The notes beneath the pieces are model-generated. The model made no database searches. It saw nothing but the letters and a program-made list of their open reading frames with translations, and was not told where the DNA came from. This document shows, piece by piece, positions 1 to 9,567 of a stretch of 64,000 bases of DNA (its first letter is position 1; every line of letters begins with the position of its first letter). The position numbers were made by a program, and so were the translations under genes. The stretch is from Moraxellaceae bacterium (GTDB lineage: Bacteria; Pseudomonadota; Gammaproteobacteria; Burkholderiales; Rhodocyclaceae), in the NCBI GenBank assembly GCA_031119205.1, contig JAVHYF010000005.1, positions 7,260 through 71,259 on the forward strand, given 5' to 3'.

Positions 1-927
1 CCAATCGTAGTCAAACGCATCAAGAAGGGCGGCGGTGGCGCCCACGGTGGTGCGTGGAAGATTGCCTATGCCGACTTCGTGACGGCGATGATGGCCTTCT
101 TCCTGCTCATGTGGCTGCTGGGCTCGACCACCAAGGGCGATCTCAAGGGCATCCAGGACTACTTCCAGAATCCGCTGAAGCTCTCGCTGGAAGGCGGCCC
201 GGGTTCCGGCTCGGCTACGTCTGCGGTGGAGGGTGGAGGCAAGGACCTCACCCGTTCGGTGGGCGAGGTGGCCAACAGCACCTTCCAGGAGGCGCGCAAG
301 CTCACCAAGGTGCATACCGCGCCCCAGCAGACCGAGGAAGAGCGCCAGAAGGAACGCGCGATGCTGCAGGACCTGAAGGGCAAGATCGAAGCGCTGATCG
401 AGGCCAACCCGAACCTGCGCCAGTTCAAGAACCAGCTGCTCATCGATCTGACGTCTGACGGTCTGCGCCTGCAGATCGTCGATGAACAGAACCGGCCGAT
501 GTTCGACACCGCGAGTGCCACGCTCAAGCCCTACACGAGCGAAATCCTGCGCGCCATCGGTGCGGTACTGAACCAGGTGGAAAACCGCCTCAGCATCACC
601 GGTCACACCGATGCCTCGCGATACTCCGGCGATGGCAGCGGGTTCACCAACTGGGAGCTGTCTGCCAACCGGGCCAATGCCTGCCGACGCGAGCTGGTGG
701 TCGGTGGCATCGGTGACACCAAGGTGATGCGCGTCGTGGGGCTGGCCTCCACGATCCCGCTGGATCGCAACGATCCATATAGCGCCATCAACCGCCGCAT
801 CAGCATCATCGTGCTGAATCGCAAGGCGGAAGAAAACCTGCTGAATGAAGGGCAGGAGCTGGATGTCGGCACCGGCCAGCCTCTCCAGGCTGAAGAACTG
901 CGCGAAGCTGCGCCAGTTCCCCGCTGA
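1..927 (+). CDS. motB: Flagellar motor stator protein MotB (5' end outside window)
   Basis: MotB anchors the stator to peptidoglycan and forms the proton channel with MotA. Frame 1 is open from the first base, so the ORF-track start at 79 is internal and the true start lies upstream. The visible N-terminus has a basic, glycine-rich segment, then the plug/TM motif 'YADFVTAMMAFFLLMWLLGS', whose Asp matches the proton-carrying Asp of the family. An OmpA-like peptidoglycan-binding domain follows at about residues 140-270, with 'SITGHTDA' and 'NRRISIIVL'. motA would be expected just upstream. Next come an inverted repeat and then the chemotaxis genes. Family assignment is secure; only the extreme N-terminus is missing. 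Confidence 0.96.
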   Translation, partial: PIVVKRIKKGGGGAHGGAWKIAYADFVTAMMAFFLLMWLLGSTTKGDLKGIQDYFQNPLKLSLEGGPGSGSATSAVEGGGKDLTRSVGEVANSTFQEARKLTKVHTAPQQTEEERQKERAMLQDLKGKIEALIEANPNLRQFKNQLLIDLTSDGLRLQIVDEQNRPMFDTASATLKPYTSEILRAIGAVLNQVENRLSITGHTDASRYSGDGSGFTNWELSANRANACRRELVVGGIGDTKVMRVVGLASTIPLDRNDPYSAINRRISIIVLNRKAEENLLNEGQELDVGTGQPLQAEELREAAPVPR

Positions 928-953
928 CCCTCACCGTCTTTCACGCAATCTCC

Positions 954-999
954 ACGGGACTGGCTGGCGATTGGCCACTGCTGGTCATACCAGTCCCGT
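954..999 (+). repeat. Inverted repeat (10-bp perfect stem) downstream of motB
   Basis: The arms 'acgggactgg' and 'ccagtcccgt' are perfectly complementary and enclose a 26-nt loop. The stem lies 26 bases after the motB stop. No T-run follows, so it is not a canonical intrinsic terminator; it could be an mRNA 3'-end stabiliser or part of a Rho-dependent end. The rest of the 276-base gap contains only the promoter listed next and no convincing ORF. Confidence 0.4.
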
Positions 1000-1130
1000 A
1001 AGCACATCTGTCCCGGTCGCCTGCGCGATCTAGTCCTTTCGTCATACGCTCTTCTGGGCAGGTTCCGCCGGTCCGCCATATTCCATGCGGGTCTTCGGAG
1101 GCGTCCTTCTGCGCATTCCATGTTGCCTGT

Positions 1131-1157
1131 TCAAGTTGAAATGGTGATCGACGATAT
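1131..1157 (+). promoter_or_regulatory. Sigma-28 (FliA)-like promoter
   Basis: TCAAGTTG, an 11-base spacer, then GACGATAT. Compared with the enterobacterial FliA consensus TAAAGTTT-N11-GCCGATAA, the -10 half matches at 6 of 8 positions and the spacing is exact. It ends 46 bases upstream of the first chemoreceptor gene, so flagellar-class transcription of the che operon from here is a reasonable inference. Confidence 0.5.
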
Positions 1158-1203
1158 CCCTATTGCATCAGGTGGGGAGGCATTCGAGGCAGGAGGTTAG
1201 GCA

Positions 1204-2400
1204 ATGCAGACGTGGGCGACGGGTTGGAAGAGTCTGGTCCTGGCAGCGGGATGGAGCGTAGTGCTTCCGCTCGTGCTGTTGTCCTTCGCTGCGATACGCG
1301 CCTCGCTGCCCGCCAGCTGGCTGGTCGCGCTGGCAGCCGCCGCGCCATGGGTGTGGCTGGCGCTGCGCACTGACCGTGGGACAAGCGCTTCTGTCCCAGC
1401 GGGCACGCCGGATGACGTCGGGATTCAGGCGGGGCTCTCCGATTTCCTCAGCCATTGCACGCGCGAATTCGGCCGATTGCTCACGGCCAACCGCGAGGAC
1501 ACCGTGCGCGTCCAGACCTTGCTGACCCAGGCCATCGCCCAGCTCACGACCAGCTTCAGCGGCATGAACGAACAGACCCGTGCGCAGCAGCGCCTCGCGG
1601 TCGATATGGCGAGCGGGCAAGGTGATGGGGCGACCGTTCAGATCGACGTATTCATGTCGCATGCGTCTGAAGCCATGCAACGGATCGTCGATAGCGTCGT
1701 CGAGAACAGCCGCCTCGGACAAAGCCTGGTGGGCTTGACCGAGAACATCGCGGAGCGCGCCCGCCAGGTGGAATCGATCCTCGGTGAGATCGGTGCCATC
1801 TCCAAGCAGACCAATCTGCTTGCGCTCAATGCCGCCATCGAGGCCGCCCGCGCCGGTGAGACCGGGCGGGGATTTGCCGTCGTGGCCGACGAGGTGCGCG
1901 AGCTGTCGAACCGTACTACCCAATTCTCGCAGCAGATCTCGAATGTCATGGGGCAGATGCGCGCCGTGGTGGGCGAGACCGAGACCGCCATCCGGCGGAT
2001 GGCCTCGCAGGACATGAGTTTTGCCGTGGAGTCCAAGACGCGGGTGGAAAGCGTGCTGGGCGAGATCGAGCATATCCACCAGCAGCGCAATGCAGGGCTG
2101 GAGCGAATGGGCGAAGCCGCCAATGCGCTGGATGGCGAGGTTGGCCGCGCCATAACGGCCCTGCAGTTCCAGGACATGGTGTCGCAACTGCTGACCCACA
2201 TGGACAAGCGCGTGGTCTTGCTGGATGGCGCCCTGCAGGACATGCAGCGCCTGGCGGGCCAGCTTGGCGGCGTCGAGGCGGCAGTTGTGCAGAAGGAACT
2301 GGCGCAACTCGCGCAGTCCCTGTCCGGCCTGTCGTCCCGCGAGACGGCGACGCCCGTGTTGCAGACCGCGATGGCACGCGGCGACGTCGAACTTTTCTAG
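1204..2400 (+). CDS. Small membrane-anchored methyl-accepting chemotaxis protein with CheZ-like C-terminal motif
   Basis: A 398-residue chemoreceptor. Two hydrophobic segments (about residues 8-28 and 33-52) are separated by only a few residues, so there is no periplasmic ligand domain and any sensing is probably intracellular. The signalling hairpin is clear ('[18 protein letters not shown]', '[14 protein letters not shown]') at about residues 195-235. Beyond it a helical tail holds 'FQDMVSQ' (residues 322-328), which resembles the CheZ catalytic signature FQDLTGQ, and the protein ends in VELF. The ATG follows 'aggaggttaggc'. It is the first gene after the FliA-like promoter and lies 11 bases before cheY, implying a shared operon. 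Receptor class is certain; the phosphatase-like reading of the tail is inference. Confidence 0.9.
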   Translation: MQTWATGWKSLVLAAGWSVVLPLVLLSFAAIRASLPASWLVALAAAAPWVWLALRTDRGTSASVPAGTPDDVGIQAGLSDFLSHCTREFGRLLTANREDTVRVQTLLTQAIAQLTTSFSGMNEQTRAQQRLAVDMASGQGDGATVQIDVFMSHASEAMQRIVDSVVENSRLGQSLVGLTENIAERARQVESILGEIGAISKQTNLLALNAAIEAARAGETGRGFAVVADEVRELSNRTTQFSQQISNVMGQMRAVVGETETAIRRMASQDMSFAVESKTRVESVLGEIEHIHQQRNAGLERMGEAANALDGEVGRAITALQFQDMVSQLLTHMDKRVVLLDGALQDMQRLAGQLGGVEAAVVQKELAQLAQSLSGLSSRETATPVLQTAMARGDVELF

Positions 2401-2411
2401 GAGAGAACGAG

Positions 2412-2777
2412 ATGGCGAAGACCGTACTGACTGTCGATGACTCCGCCTCCATCCGCCAGATGGTGTCCTTCACCCTCAAGGGTGCTGGCTACGACGTGGT
2501 CGAAGCGGTGGACGGCATGGACGGCGTGGAGAAGGCCAAGGGCCGTCCGGTCGATCTGGTGCTGACCGACCAGAACATGCCACGCCTGGATGGCATCTCG
2601 CTGATCAAGACGCTGCGTGGCCTGCCGCAGTACAAGAGCACGCCGATCCTGATGCTGACCACCGAGTCGTCCGACATCATGAAGACGCAAGGCCGCAACG
2701 CCGGTGCGACCGGCTGGTTGGTCAAGCCCTTCGATCCGCAGAAGCTGATCGAAGTCGTCAAGAAAGTCATCGGCTGA
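2412..2777 (+). CDS. cheY: Chemotaxis response regulator CheY (first copy)
   Basis: A 121-residue single receiver domain. The acidic pair D9-D10, phospho-acceptor D53, switch Thr83 and Lys105 are all in the expected places. There is no output domain, so it acts by protein contact, either at the flagellar switch or as a phosphate sink. It sits between a receptor gene and cheA with short gaps. It differs clearly from the second CheY downstream: this one has 'TTESSD' and 'GATGWLVKPF' where the second has the more enterobacterial 'TAEAKK' and '[10 protein letters not shown]'. The two probably have separate partners; which one binds FliM cannot be read from sequence alone. Confidence 0.95.
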   Translation: MAKTVLTVDDSASIRQMVSFTLKGAGYDVVEAVDGMDGVEKAKGRPVDLVLTDQNMPRLDGISLIKTLRGLPQYKSTPILMLTTESSDIMKTQGRNAGATGWLVKPFDPQKLIEVVKKVIG

Positions 2778-2795
2778 CACCCGGGAGGCGCGCCA

Positions 2796-4946
2796 ATGTC
2801 CATCGACATGAGCCGCTTCCACGCCACCTTTTTCGAGGAGGCGCAGGAGCACCTGGGCAGCATGGAGTCCCTCCTGCTGGAGATCGATCTGTCTGCGCCG
2901 GACGCGGAGGCCGTCAACGCCATCTTCCGTGCCGCGCATTCCATCAAGGGATCGGCCGGCACGTTCGGCTTCAATGATCTTGCCGAAGTCACCCACGATC
3001 TTGAGACCCTTCTGGACCTTGTGCGCAAGGGCGAGCGGGCGCTGACCGAGGACATCGTCGACGCTTCGCTGGTGGCCGGCGACGTGCTCAAGAACCTGCT
3101 GGCAGCCCACCAGGGGCAAGGCGAAGCCGACCACGATGCGGCGGAACAGATCCGTGCGCGGCTGGTGCAGCTTGCCGCCAACCCGGGTGCGGGGGCGGAC
3201 ACCAATCCGGTACCCGCCACGACGGCATTGGTGGCCTATCGTCTGCATGCCCACATCAGTGGCGGTGACGCTGCCCGGCTTGCCGAGAACCTGCGCCAGG
3301 AGTTGCTGGCAGTCGGCAGCGTGGAGGAGTTTTCGCTGGATGCCGAAGGCACGCTCACCGTGCTGATCCAGGGAACATCCAGCGCCGAGGAGCTGACGGG
3401 CATTCTCGATTACGTAGCGGATACTGGTAGCGTGCGCGTGTCCGCGATAGCGACAGCGAGCATGCCGACGGCCGTGGCCGAGACGGCCGCCGGTGATGAC
3501 GACCCGGATGGTGCTTTCGGTTTCTTCGCGCCGCTGGACGACGCGAACGACGTTGCTACGGGTGAGCCGGTGGTTGCCACCCAGTCGTCCGGATTCGAAG
3601 CCGACGATGGCTCGTTCGGGCTTTTCGATGTCAGCAGCTTGCCGGCCCAACAGGCGATGGCGCAGCCTGCGGGCGTCGCGACGACCAGCGCCCGGCCGGT
3701 TGCCGATGCCGCACCTGCTGCCAGGGCAGAACAGAAGGGCGCCGGCGCGGCCGCGAAGGCAGCACCCGACAGCTCGATCCGCGTCAGCGTCGAGAAGGTG
3801 GACCAGATGATCAATCTGGTGGGGGAGCTGGTCATCACGCAGGCGATGCTGGCCCAGGCTGCGGCCGATGTGGACCCGCAGTTGCACGAGCGCCTGCTCA
3901 ACGGCATCGGTCAGCTTGCACGCAACACGCGCGACCTGCAGGAGTCGGTGATGTCGGTGCGCATGTTGCCGATCTCCACCGTGTTCTCGCGCTTCCCGCG
4001 ACTGGTGCGCGACCTGTCGCAGAAGCTCGGCAAGAAGGTGCAGCTCATCATGACCGGCGAGCACACCGAATTGGACAAAACCCTGGTCGAGCGCATCACC
4101 GATCCGCTGACCCATCTGGTGCGCAACAGCCTGGACCACGGCATCGAGTCGCCCGAGGCGCGCGCGGCAGCGCAGAAGACCGAGATGGGCACGCTCATGC
4201 TGCGGGCCTATCACCAGAGCGGCAACATCGTCATCGAGGTGTCCGACGACGGTGGTGGCCTGCATCGCGAGCGCATCCTTGCCAAGGCGCGTGAGCGCGG
4301 CCTGCCGGTGCACGACAACATGAGCGACCAGGATGTCTGGATGCTCATCTTCGAGCCCGGCTTCTCCACCGCCGCGGCAGTCACCGATGTGTCCGGTCGT
4401 GGTGTCGGCATGGACGTGGTGAAACGCAACATCGCTGCCATGAACGGGCGCGTCGAGCTGGACTCTGTCGCTGGCGTAGGCACGCGCGTCACCGTTCGCC
4501 TGCCGCTGACGCTCGCGATTCTCGATGGCATGTCGGTGGCCGTGGGTGACGAGACTTACATCATTCCGCTGGACTACGTCGTCGAGTCGCTGCAGGCCAC
4601 ACCGACGATGGTCAAGAGCGTGTCCGGTCGCGAGTGCCTGATCCAGATCCGCGGCGAGTACCTGCCTGTCATCGGTCTGCGCGAGCAGTTCCGGGTGCCC
4701 GGCGAAGGGCCCGGATTCAGCGAGGGGATCATGGTCGTTCTGGAGAGCGATGGCACCAAGGCCGCGCTGTTCGTCGACGCGCTGATCGGCCAGCACCAGG
4801 TGGTGATCAAGAGCCTGGAGGCGAACTACCACCGGGTCCTCGGCGTGGCCGGCGCGACCATCATGGGTGATGGTCGCGTGGCACTGATCGTGGACGCCGC
4901 GGCGATGGTCAACCTGGTGCGGCGCAGCCTGCCGGTGGCGGCCTGA
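2796..4946 (+). CDS. cheA: Chemotaxis histidine kinase CheA (first copy)
   Basis: A 716-residue CheA. The P1 HPt domain holds the phosphorylated His48 in 'AAHSIKGSAG'. Residues about 145-220 ('VAYRLHAHI' onward) look like a P2-type domain. A long acidic/alanine linker (about 225-325) contains two similar motifs, DGAFGFF (238-244) and DGSFGLF (271-277). Dimerisation P3 begins near residue 327. The P4 ATPase has an N box 'LVRNSLDHGIE', a G1 box 'VSDDGGG' and a G2 region 'GRGVGMDVV'. The P5 CheW-like domain closes the protein. The ATG at 2796 has 'gggaggcg' upstream. It transfers phosphate to CheY and CheB and couples to receptors through CheW, encoded next. Confidence 0.96.
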   Translation: MSIDMSRFHATFFEEAQEHLGSMESLLLEIDLSAPDAEAVNAIFRAAHSIKGSAGTFGFNDLAEVTHDLETLLDLVRKGERALTEDIVDASLVAGDVLKNLLAAHQGQGEADHDAAEQIRARLVQLAANPGAGADTNPVPATTALVAYRLHAHISGGDAARLAENLRQELLAVGSVEEFSLDAEGTLTVLIQGTSSAEELTGILDYVADTGSVRVSAIATASMPTAVAETAAGDDDPDGAFGFFAPLDDANDVATGEPVVATQSSGFEADDGSFGLFDVSSLPAQQAMAQPAGVATTSARPVADAAPAARAEQKGAGAAAKAAPDSSIRVSVEKVDQMINLVGELVITQAMLAQAAADVDPQLHERLLNGIGQLARNTRDLQESVMSVRMLPISTVFSRFPRLVRDLSQKLGKKVQLIMTGEHTELDKTLVERITDPLTHLVRNSLDHGIESPEARAAAQKTEMGTLMLRAYHQSGNIVIEVSDDGGGLHRERILAKARERGLPVHDNMSDQDVWMLIFEPGFSTAAAVTDVSGRGVGMDVVKRNIAAMNGRVELDSVAGVGTRVTVRLPLTLAILDGMSVAVGDETYIIPLDYVVESLQATPTMVKSVSGRECLIQIRGEYLPVIGLREQFRVPGEGPGFSEGIMVVLESDGTKAALFVDALIGQHQVVIKSLEANYHRVLGVAGATIMGDGRVALIVDAAAMVNLVRRSLPVAA

Positions 4947-4990
4947 TCAGGTGGTGGACGATACAGCGGACAGGACAGGAGGAACGCAGG

Positions 4991-5494
4991 ATGCTGCAGC
5001 TGCATGAAACGGGACAGGCGACGAGCACCGGCGACAGCGCGGGCGGGAGCGACTACCTGACCTTCTCGCTGGGTGAGGAGGAGTACGCCATCGACATCCT
5101 GAAGGTGCAGGAGATCCGCGGTTACGACGCGGTGACGCGGATCGCCAATGCGCCGGAGTTCATAAAGGGTGTCATCAACCTGCGCGGCATCATCGTGCCC
5201 ATCGTCGACCTGCGCATCAAGTTCGGTGTCGGCAAGGTGGAATACACGCCTTTCACCGTGGTGATCATCCTCAACGTGGGGACCCGCGTGGTCGGTATGG
5301 TGGTGGACGGCGTGTCCGACGTGCTCACCTTGCCGGACGGCGAGGTACGACCGGTGCCGGAGTTCTCGTCGTCGGTCGGCGCGGAATACATAGCCGGGCT
5401 GGCTTCACTGGAGTCCCGCATGCTGATCGTGCTGGACATCGCCCGGATGATGAGTTCGGCCGAGATGTGTCTGATCGACCAGTCGGTGCACTAG
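4991..5494 (+). CDS. cheW: Chemotaxis adaptor protein CheW
   Basis: A 167-residue CheW, the same length as the E. coli protein. A single CheW domain spans nearly the whole chain, with typical motifs 'YAIDILKVQEIRGY', 'GVINLRGIIVPIVDLR' and a conserved 'VVDGVSDVL'. It bridges chemoreceptor hairpins and the CheA P5 domain in the membrane array. The start is well supported: 'aggagg' lies 8 bases upstream of the ATG. It is the only stand-alone CheW in the window, although the two CheV proteins also carry CheW domains. It lies between cheA and the PAS receptor gene, consistent with one operon. Confidence 0.95.
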   Translation: MLQLHETGQATSTGDSAGGSDYLTFSLGEEEYAIDILKVQEIRGYDAVTRIANAPEFIKGVINLRGIIVPIVDLRIKFGVGKVEYTPFTVVIILNVGTRVVGMVVDGVSDVLTLPDGEVRPVPEFSSSVGAEYIAGLASLESRMLIVLDIARMMSSAEMCLIDQSVH

Positions 5495-5596
5495 GCCATA
5501 GGCCCTGGGCCCGGCATACCGCAACAGCAAGCAACAAGCAGCGAACGAACAGCGTCAGTACGAACCACGCAGTCATCGAAAAGCCGGGAGGCAAGC

Positions 5597-8461
5597 ATGC
5601 GTACCAATCTGCCCGTGACCCAACGCGAGTATCCGCTCACCGCGGACACGATGATCGTCTCCAAGACCGACACCAAGGGACGCATCACCTACGTCAACCG
5701 CGACTTCATCGATGTCAGCGGCTTCACCGAGGCCGAGTTGATCGGCCAGCCGCACAACATCGTGCGGCACCCCGACATGCCACCCGCGGCGTTCGAGGAC
5801 TTGTGGAACACCCTGAAGGACGGCAAGCCGTGGATCGGTCTCGTCAAGAACCGTTGCAAGAACGGCGACCACTACTGGGTGGAAGCGCACGCCACGCCGA
5901 TCTGGGAAGGTGGCGTGGTCAGTGGCTACATGTCAGTGCGCCGTACCGCGACGCGCGAACAGGTGGAGTACGGCGAACGCATCTACCGGGAGATCCGCGA
6001 AGGTCAGGCCAAGGGCGTGGCGGTGTCGCAAGGTGCGGTGGTGAACGCCCGCCGCCACTGGTGGCAAAAACAGGCAGGCCGCTTTGGCCTGCGTGCCCAG
6101 TTCGGCATCGGCTTCGGCTTGCTGGCCGCGGTGGCGCTGGTGGTAGCCGGCCTGGCGATCCGTCAGGTCAGCCAGCTTGGCGAGGCAGGAGGGGCCTTTG
6201 TTCCGCAGCACTTCTCACCGATGGTGCATGTCGTCGCGGCGCATGGCGAGCTGATCCACGCGCGTGACGAGATCGTGCAGGGTTTGCAGCATGCACCGCG
6301 TGTCCAGTCCGCGAGCCATGCCCACCCGCTGGCCGACCACCTTGCGGCGTTTGACCGGGCCATGGCGACCGCCGACATCCGTTGGGGAGAGTACCTGAAG
6401 AGACCGGGCGGCGTTCCTGCAGAGCTCCAGTCCGTTCAGACCGCCTACGAGCAACGGCGCCAGCAACTGCGTACGCTCCTGAAGCAGGGGCGTGACGCCC
6501 TGGAGGCTGGCCGCTTCGATGATGCGCAGCGTGTATGGCAGGGCAGCATCGTGCCGGCCGCGGCGGCTTTCGACGTGTCGGTCGGACGACTGATCGATGG
6601 CGAGCGCGTGGTGGCCAATGCCCATGCGATCGCCATTTCCGATGGGCTTGCGGGTACGCGCAATGGTTTGCTGCTTGGAGGCGTGATCGCGATAGCGCTC
6701 GCCGCGGGGCTGACCTTGCTGTTCGCCCGTCGCTTCGTGCCGCCGCTGAAGAAGGCGATCACCATCTTCCGCAACATCGCGCAGGGCAACTATGACGGTC
6801 GGGTGCAGATCAATCGGGGCGACGAGGTGGGTGACGTGCTGCGCGCGCTGGAGTCCATGCAGATCAAGCTGGGCTTCGACGTGGCCGAAGCCGACCGTCA
6901 GGCCGAGGAGACACAGCGCATCAAGATCGGTCTGGACAACGTGGCCACCAACGTGATGATTGCGGATCGTGACCTCAACATCATCTATATGAACCGTGCC
7001 ATCGGCCAGATGTTTGCCGATGCCGAGTCGGACATCCGTCGCGATCTGCCCAACTTCTCGGTGGCGACGCTGCAAGGTGCCAACATCGACGTCTTCCACA
7101 AGAACCCGGCCCACCAGCGCCGCATGCTGGCGGACCTGAAGGCCACCCACAAGGCGCAGATCGTCATGGGAGGCCGCACTTTCTCGCTCACCGTGACGCC
7201 CGCTTTCACCGACAAGCAGGAGCGCATCGGCACGGCGGTGGAATGGGTGGACCGCACTGCCGAGGTGGCGGCCGAGCGCGAGATCGCAGCGCTGATCGCC
7301 GCCGCGGCTGACGGTGACTTCAGCCAGCGACTGGGCGTCGAGGGGCGCAGCGGCTTCTTCCTGCAACTGGCCGAGGGCATGAACCGCCTGGTCGAGAGCG
7401 TCGCGGCGAGCCTGGAGGATCTGGGCCGTGTGCTGAATGCGATTGCCCAGGGCGACCTCACCAAGCAGATCACCGCTGAGTACGGTGGCACGCTGGGACA
7501 GATCAAGCAGGACACCAATGCGACGGTGGGGCGCCTGCGCGAAGTGGTTGCCAGCATCCAGGAGGCGGTTGCCGCGGTGGGTACGGCTTCCGGCGAGATC
7601 GCTTCAGGCAATGCGGACCTGTCCTCCCGTACCGAGGCACAGGCCAGCAGCCTGGAAGAAACTGCCTCCAGCATGGAGGAACTGAATGCCACGGTGCGGC
7701 AGAACGCCACCAACGCCAGCGAGGCGCAGCAACTCGCGACCAGTTCCAACGCGGTGGCGCAGCAGGGCGGCGAGATGGTGCGGCAGGTGGTGGAGACCAT
7801 CCAGTCCATCCAGCAGTCCAGCAAGAAGATCGCCGACATCATCGGCGTCATCGACTCGATTGCCTTCCAGACCAACATCCTGGCCCTGAACGCCGCGGTG
7901 GAGGCTGCCCGTGCCGGTGAGCAAGGCCGCGGTTTCGCGGTGGTGGCGACCGAAGTGCGCAGCCTGGCCCAGCGCAGTGCCCAGGCCGCACGCGAGATCA
8001 AGACCCTGATTGCGGAGAGTGTGACCCGTGTCGATGACGGCGTAGCCCTGGTGCAGGAGGCCGGCGGCACCATCGGTGGCCTGGTCGAGCGCTTCCAGTC
8101 GCTGTCATCCCTGGTTTCAGAAATTGCCCAGGCGAGCCGTGAACAAGCTGCAGGCATCGAGCAGGTGACCCAGGCGGTCAGCCAGATGGAGGGCGTGACG
8201 CAGCAGAACGCGGCACTGGTGGAGCAGGCGGCGGCCTCGGCCGGCAGCTTAAGCGAGCAATCGCAGACCTTGGCCTCCACGGTTGCGGTGTTCCGGCTGG
8301 AAGCGCCCGCCCAGGGGGCTGAAGTCCGCGAACTGAAGCCACGCGCCGGCAGCCGTCCGGCTACGCGTCGCGAAGCGGCGCCGCGGCCGCCGGTTCGTGC
8401 AGCGGCGCCAGCCCGCAAGGAGCGGGCAGAGGTTGATGAGGATGGCTGGTCGGAGTTCTAG
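5597..8461 (+). CDS. Large PAS-containing methyl-accepting chemotaxis protein (Aer-like) with GWSEF tail
   Basis: A 954-residue receptor. An N-terminal Aer-type PAS (about 10-125) carries the 'NIVRHPDMP' signature, suggesting redox or energy sensing through a bound cofactor. TM1 (about 166-188), a ~168-residue periplasmic region and TM2 (about 357-377) follow, then HAMP, a second PAS (about 445-550), a second HAMP-like stretch (about 565-650) and the signalling domain with hairpin '[18 protein letters not shown]' near 758-775. The C-terminus is a basic/proline linker ending GWSEF, matching the xWxxF tether used by CheR and CheB in other bacteria. ATG with 'gggaggc' upstream. cheR is the next gene, which strengthens the tether reading. 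The ligand is unknown. Confidence 0.93.
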   Translation: MRTNLPVTQREYPLTADTMIVSKTDTKGRITYVNRDFIDVSGFTEAELIGQPHNIVRHPDMPPAAFEDLWNTLKDGKPWIGLVKNRCKNGDHYWVEAHATPIWEGGVVSGYMSVRRTATREQVEYGERIYREIREGQAKGVAVSQGAVVNARRHWWQKQAGRFGLRAQFGIGFGLLAAVALVVAGLAIRQVSQLGEAGGAFVPQHFSPMVHVVAAHGELIHARDEIVQGLQHAPRVQSASHAHPLADHLAAFDRAMATADIRWGEYLKRPGGVPAELQSVQTAYEQRRQQLRTLLKQGRDALEAGRFDDAQRVWQGSIVPAAAAFDVSVGRLIDGERVVANAHAIAISDGLAGTRNGLLLGGVIAIALAAGLTLLFARRFVPPLKKAITIFRNIAQGNYDGRVQINRGDEVGDVLRALESMQIKLGFDVAEADRQAEETQRIKIGLDNVATNVMIADRDLNIIYMNRAIGQMFADAESDIRRDLPNFSVATLQGANIDVFHKNPAHQRRMLADLKATHKAQIVMGGRTFSLTVTPAFTDKQERIGTAVEWVDRTAEVAAEREIAALIAAAADGDFSQRLGVEGRSGFFLQLAEGMNRLVESVAASLEDLGRVLNAIAQGDLTKQITAEYGGTLGQIKQDTNATVGRLREVVASIQEAVAAVGTASGEIASGNADLSSRTEAQASSLEETASSMEELNATVRQNATNASEAQQLATSSNAVAQQGGEMVRQVVETIQSIQQSSKKIADIIGVIDSIAFQTNILALNAAVEAARAGEQGRGFAVVATEVRSLAQRSAQAAREIKTLIAESVTRVDDGVALVQEAGGTIGGLVERFQSLSSLVSEIAQASREQAAGIEQVTQAVSQMEGVTQQNAALVEQAAASAGSLSEQSQTLASTVAVFRLEAPAQGAEVRELKPRAGSRPATRREAAPRPPVRAAAPARKERAEVDEDGWSEF

Positions 8462-8541
8462 GACACGACTGGCATGGATGACAGGCGTACCGGGAGCGGA
8501 TTTCCCGCCAACGGACGTATTGAGCAAGGAGCAGGCAGGGC

Positions 8542-9567
8542 ATGGCATTCGACAAACCGGTGACGTCTTCGGGCAAGCTTCCGCCCGGCACGGGCAGCTC
8601 GACGGCAGCGGGTAGCGCCGCACGCAGTCCAGCCACGGCTACGCCGCCGCGTCCGGACCGGCCGCGCCTGAGTCCGGACGATCTGCGCCGTGCGCAACAA
8701 GGCGCGATGGATTCGTTGCGCAAGATCGACACCGGTACGCGGGAGTTCGCTTTCACTGCGGCGGACTTCGAACGCGTCCGTGCGCTCATCTACAAGCAGG
8801 CCGGCATTTCGCTGTCACCCGTCAAGCAGGACATGGTCTACAGCCGCCTGGCGCGACGCCTGCGCGGCAAGGGCATGAAGACCTTTTCGGAGTACCTGGA
8901 CGCGCTGGAGAAGGGCGGTGATCCGGCCGAGCGGGAGGCCTTCGTCAACGCCCTGACTACCAACCTCACGTCCTTCTTCCGCGAGGCGCATCACTTCGAC
9001 ATCCTCAACAACCACCTGCGCGGCATCGCTGAAAAGCGGCCGATCAAGATCTGGTGTTGCGCAGCATCGACCGGTGAAGAGCCGTACTCACTGGCGATCA
9101 CTGCCTGTGAAGCCTTCGGCGGGCTGACCCCGCCGGTGCAGATCACCGCGTCGGACCTGGACACCAATGTGCTGGCCCACGGGCAACGTGCCGTCTACGG
9201 CATGGACCGCGTGGAGCGGCTGGAGCAGGACCGCCTGCAGCGCTACTTCCTGCGCGGTACGGGTGACCAGGACGGCTTCGTGCGCGTGCGGCCCGAGCTG
9301 CAGCGCCTGATCAACTTCCGGCAGATCAACCTGCTGGACAAGAGCTACCCGGTGCAAGGCCCGTTCGATGCGATCTTCTGCCGCAACGTGATGATCTACT
9401 TCGACAAACCGACGCAGTACCAGATCCTCGAAAAGTTCGTCCCCCTGCTGCGGCCCGAAGGCCTGCTGTTCGCAGGGCACTCCGAGAACTTCATCCACGC
9501 CGCCAATCTGTTCCGCTCGATGGGAAGAACGGTCTATGCACGCGCGGACGCCGCCGCCCGGAAGTAG
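8542..9567 (+). CDS. cheR: Chemotaxis protein methyltransferase CheR
   Basis: A 341-residue SAM-dependent methyltransferase that methylates glutamates on chemoreceptors. An N-terminal helical domain ('LIYKQAGISLSPVKQDMVYSRL', about 88-109, quoted in part) precedes the catalytic domain with 'WCCAASTGEEPYS' and 'FDAIFCRNVMIYF'. The first ~60 residues are a low-complexity Ser/Pro/Ala extension not normally present. An internal Met at residue 56 could be an alternative start, but 'aaggag' upstream of 8542 supports the long form. Its 3' end overlaps cheD by 32 bases, indicating translational coupling. Confidence 0.94.
   Translation: MAFDKPVTSSGKLPPGTGSSTAAGSAARSPATATPPRPDRPRLSPDDLRRAQQGAMDSLRKIDTGTREFAFTAADFERVRALIYKQAGISLSPVKQDMVYSRLARRLRGKGMKTFSEYLDALEKGGDPAEREAFVNALTTNLTSFFREAHHFDILNNHLRGIAEKRPIKIWCCAASTGEEPYSLAITACEAFGGLTPPVQITASDLDTNVLAHGQRAVYGMDRVERLEQDRLQRYFLRGTGDQDGFVRVRPELQRLINFRQINLLDKSYPVQGPFDAIFCRNVMIYFDKPTQYQILEKFVPLLRPEGLLFAGHSENFIHAANLFRSMGRTVYARADAAARK

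Noticed and set aside
2397-4832. 811-residue antisense ORF
   Set aside because: Shadow of cheY and cheA1; no recognisable motif and no ribosome-binding site.
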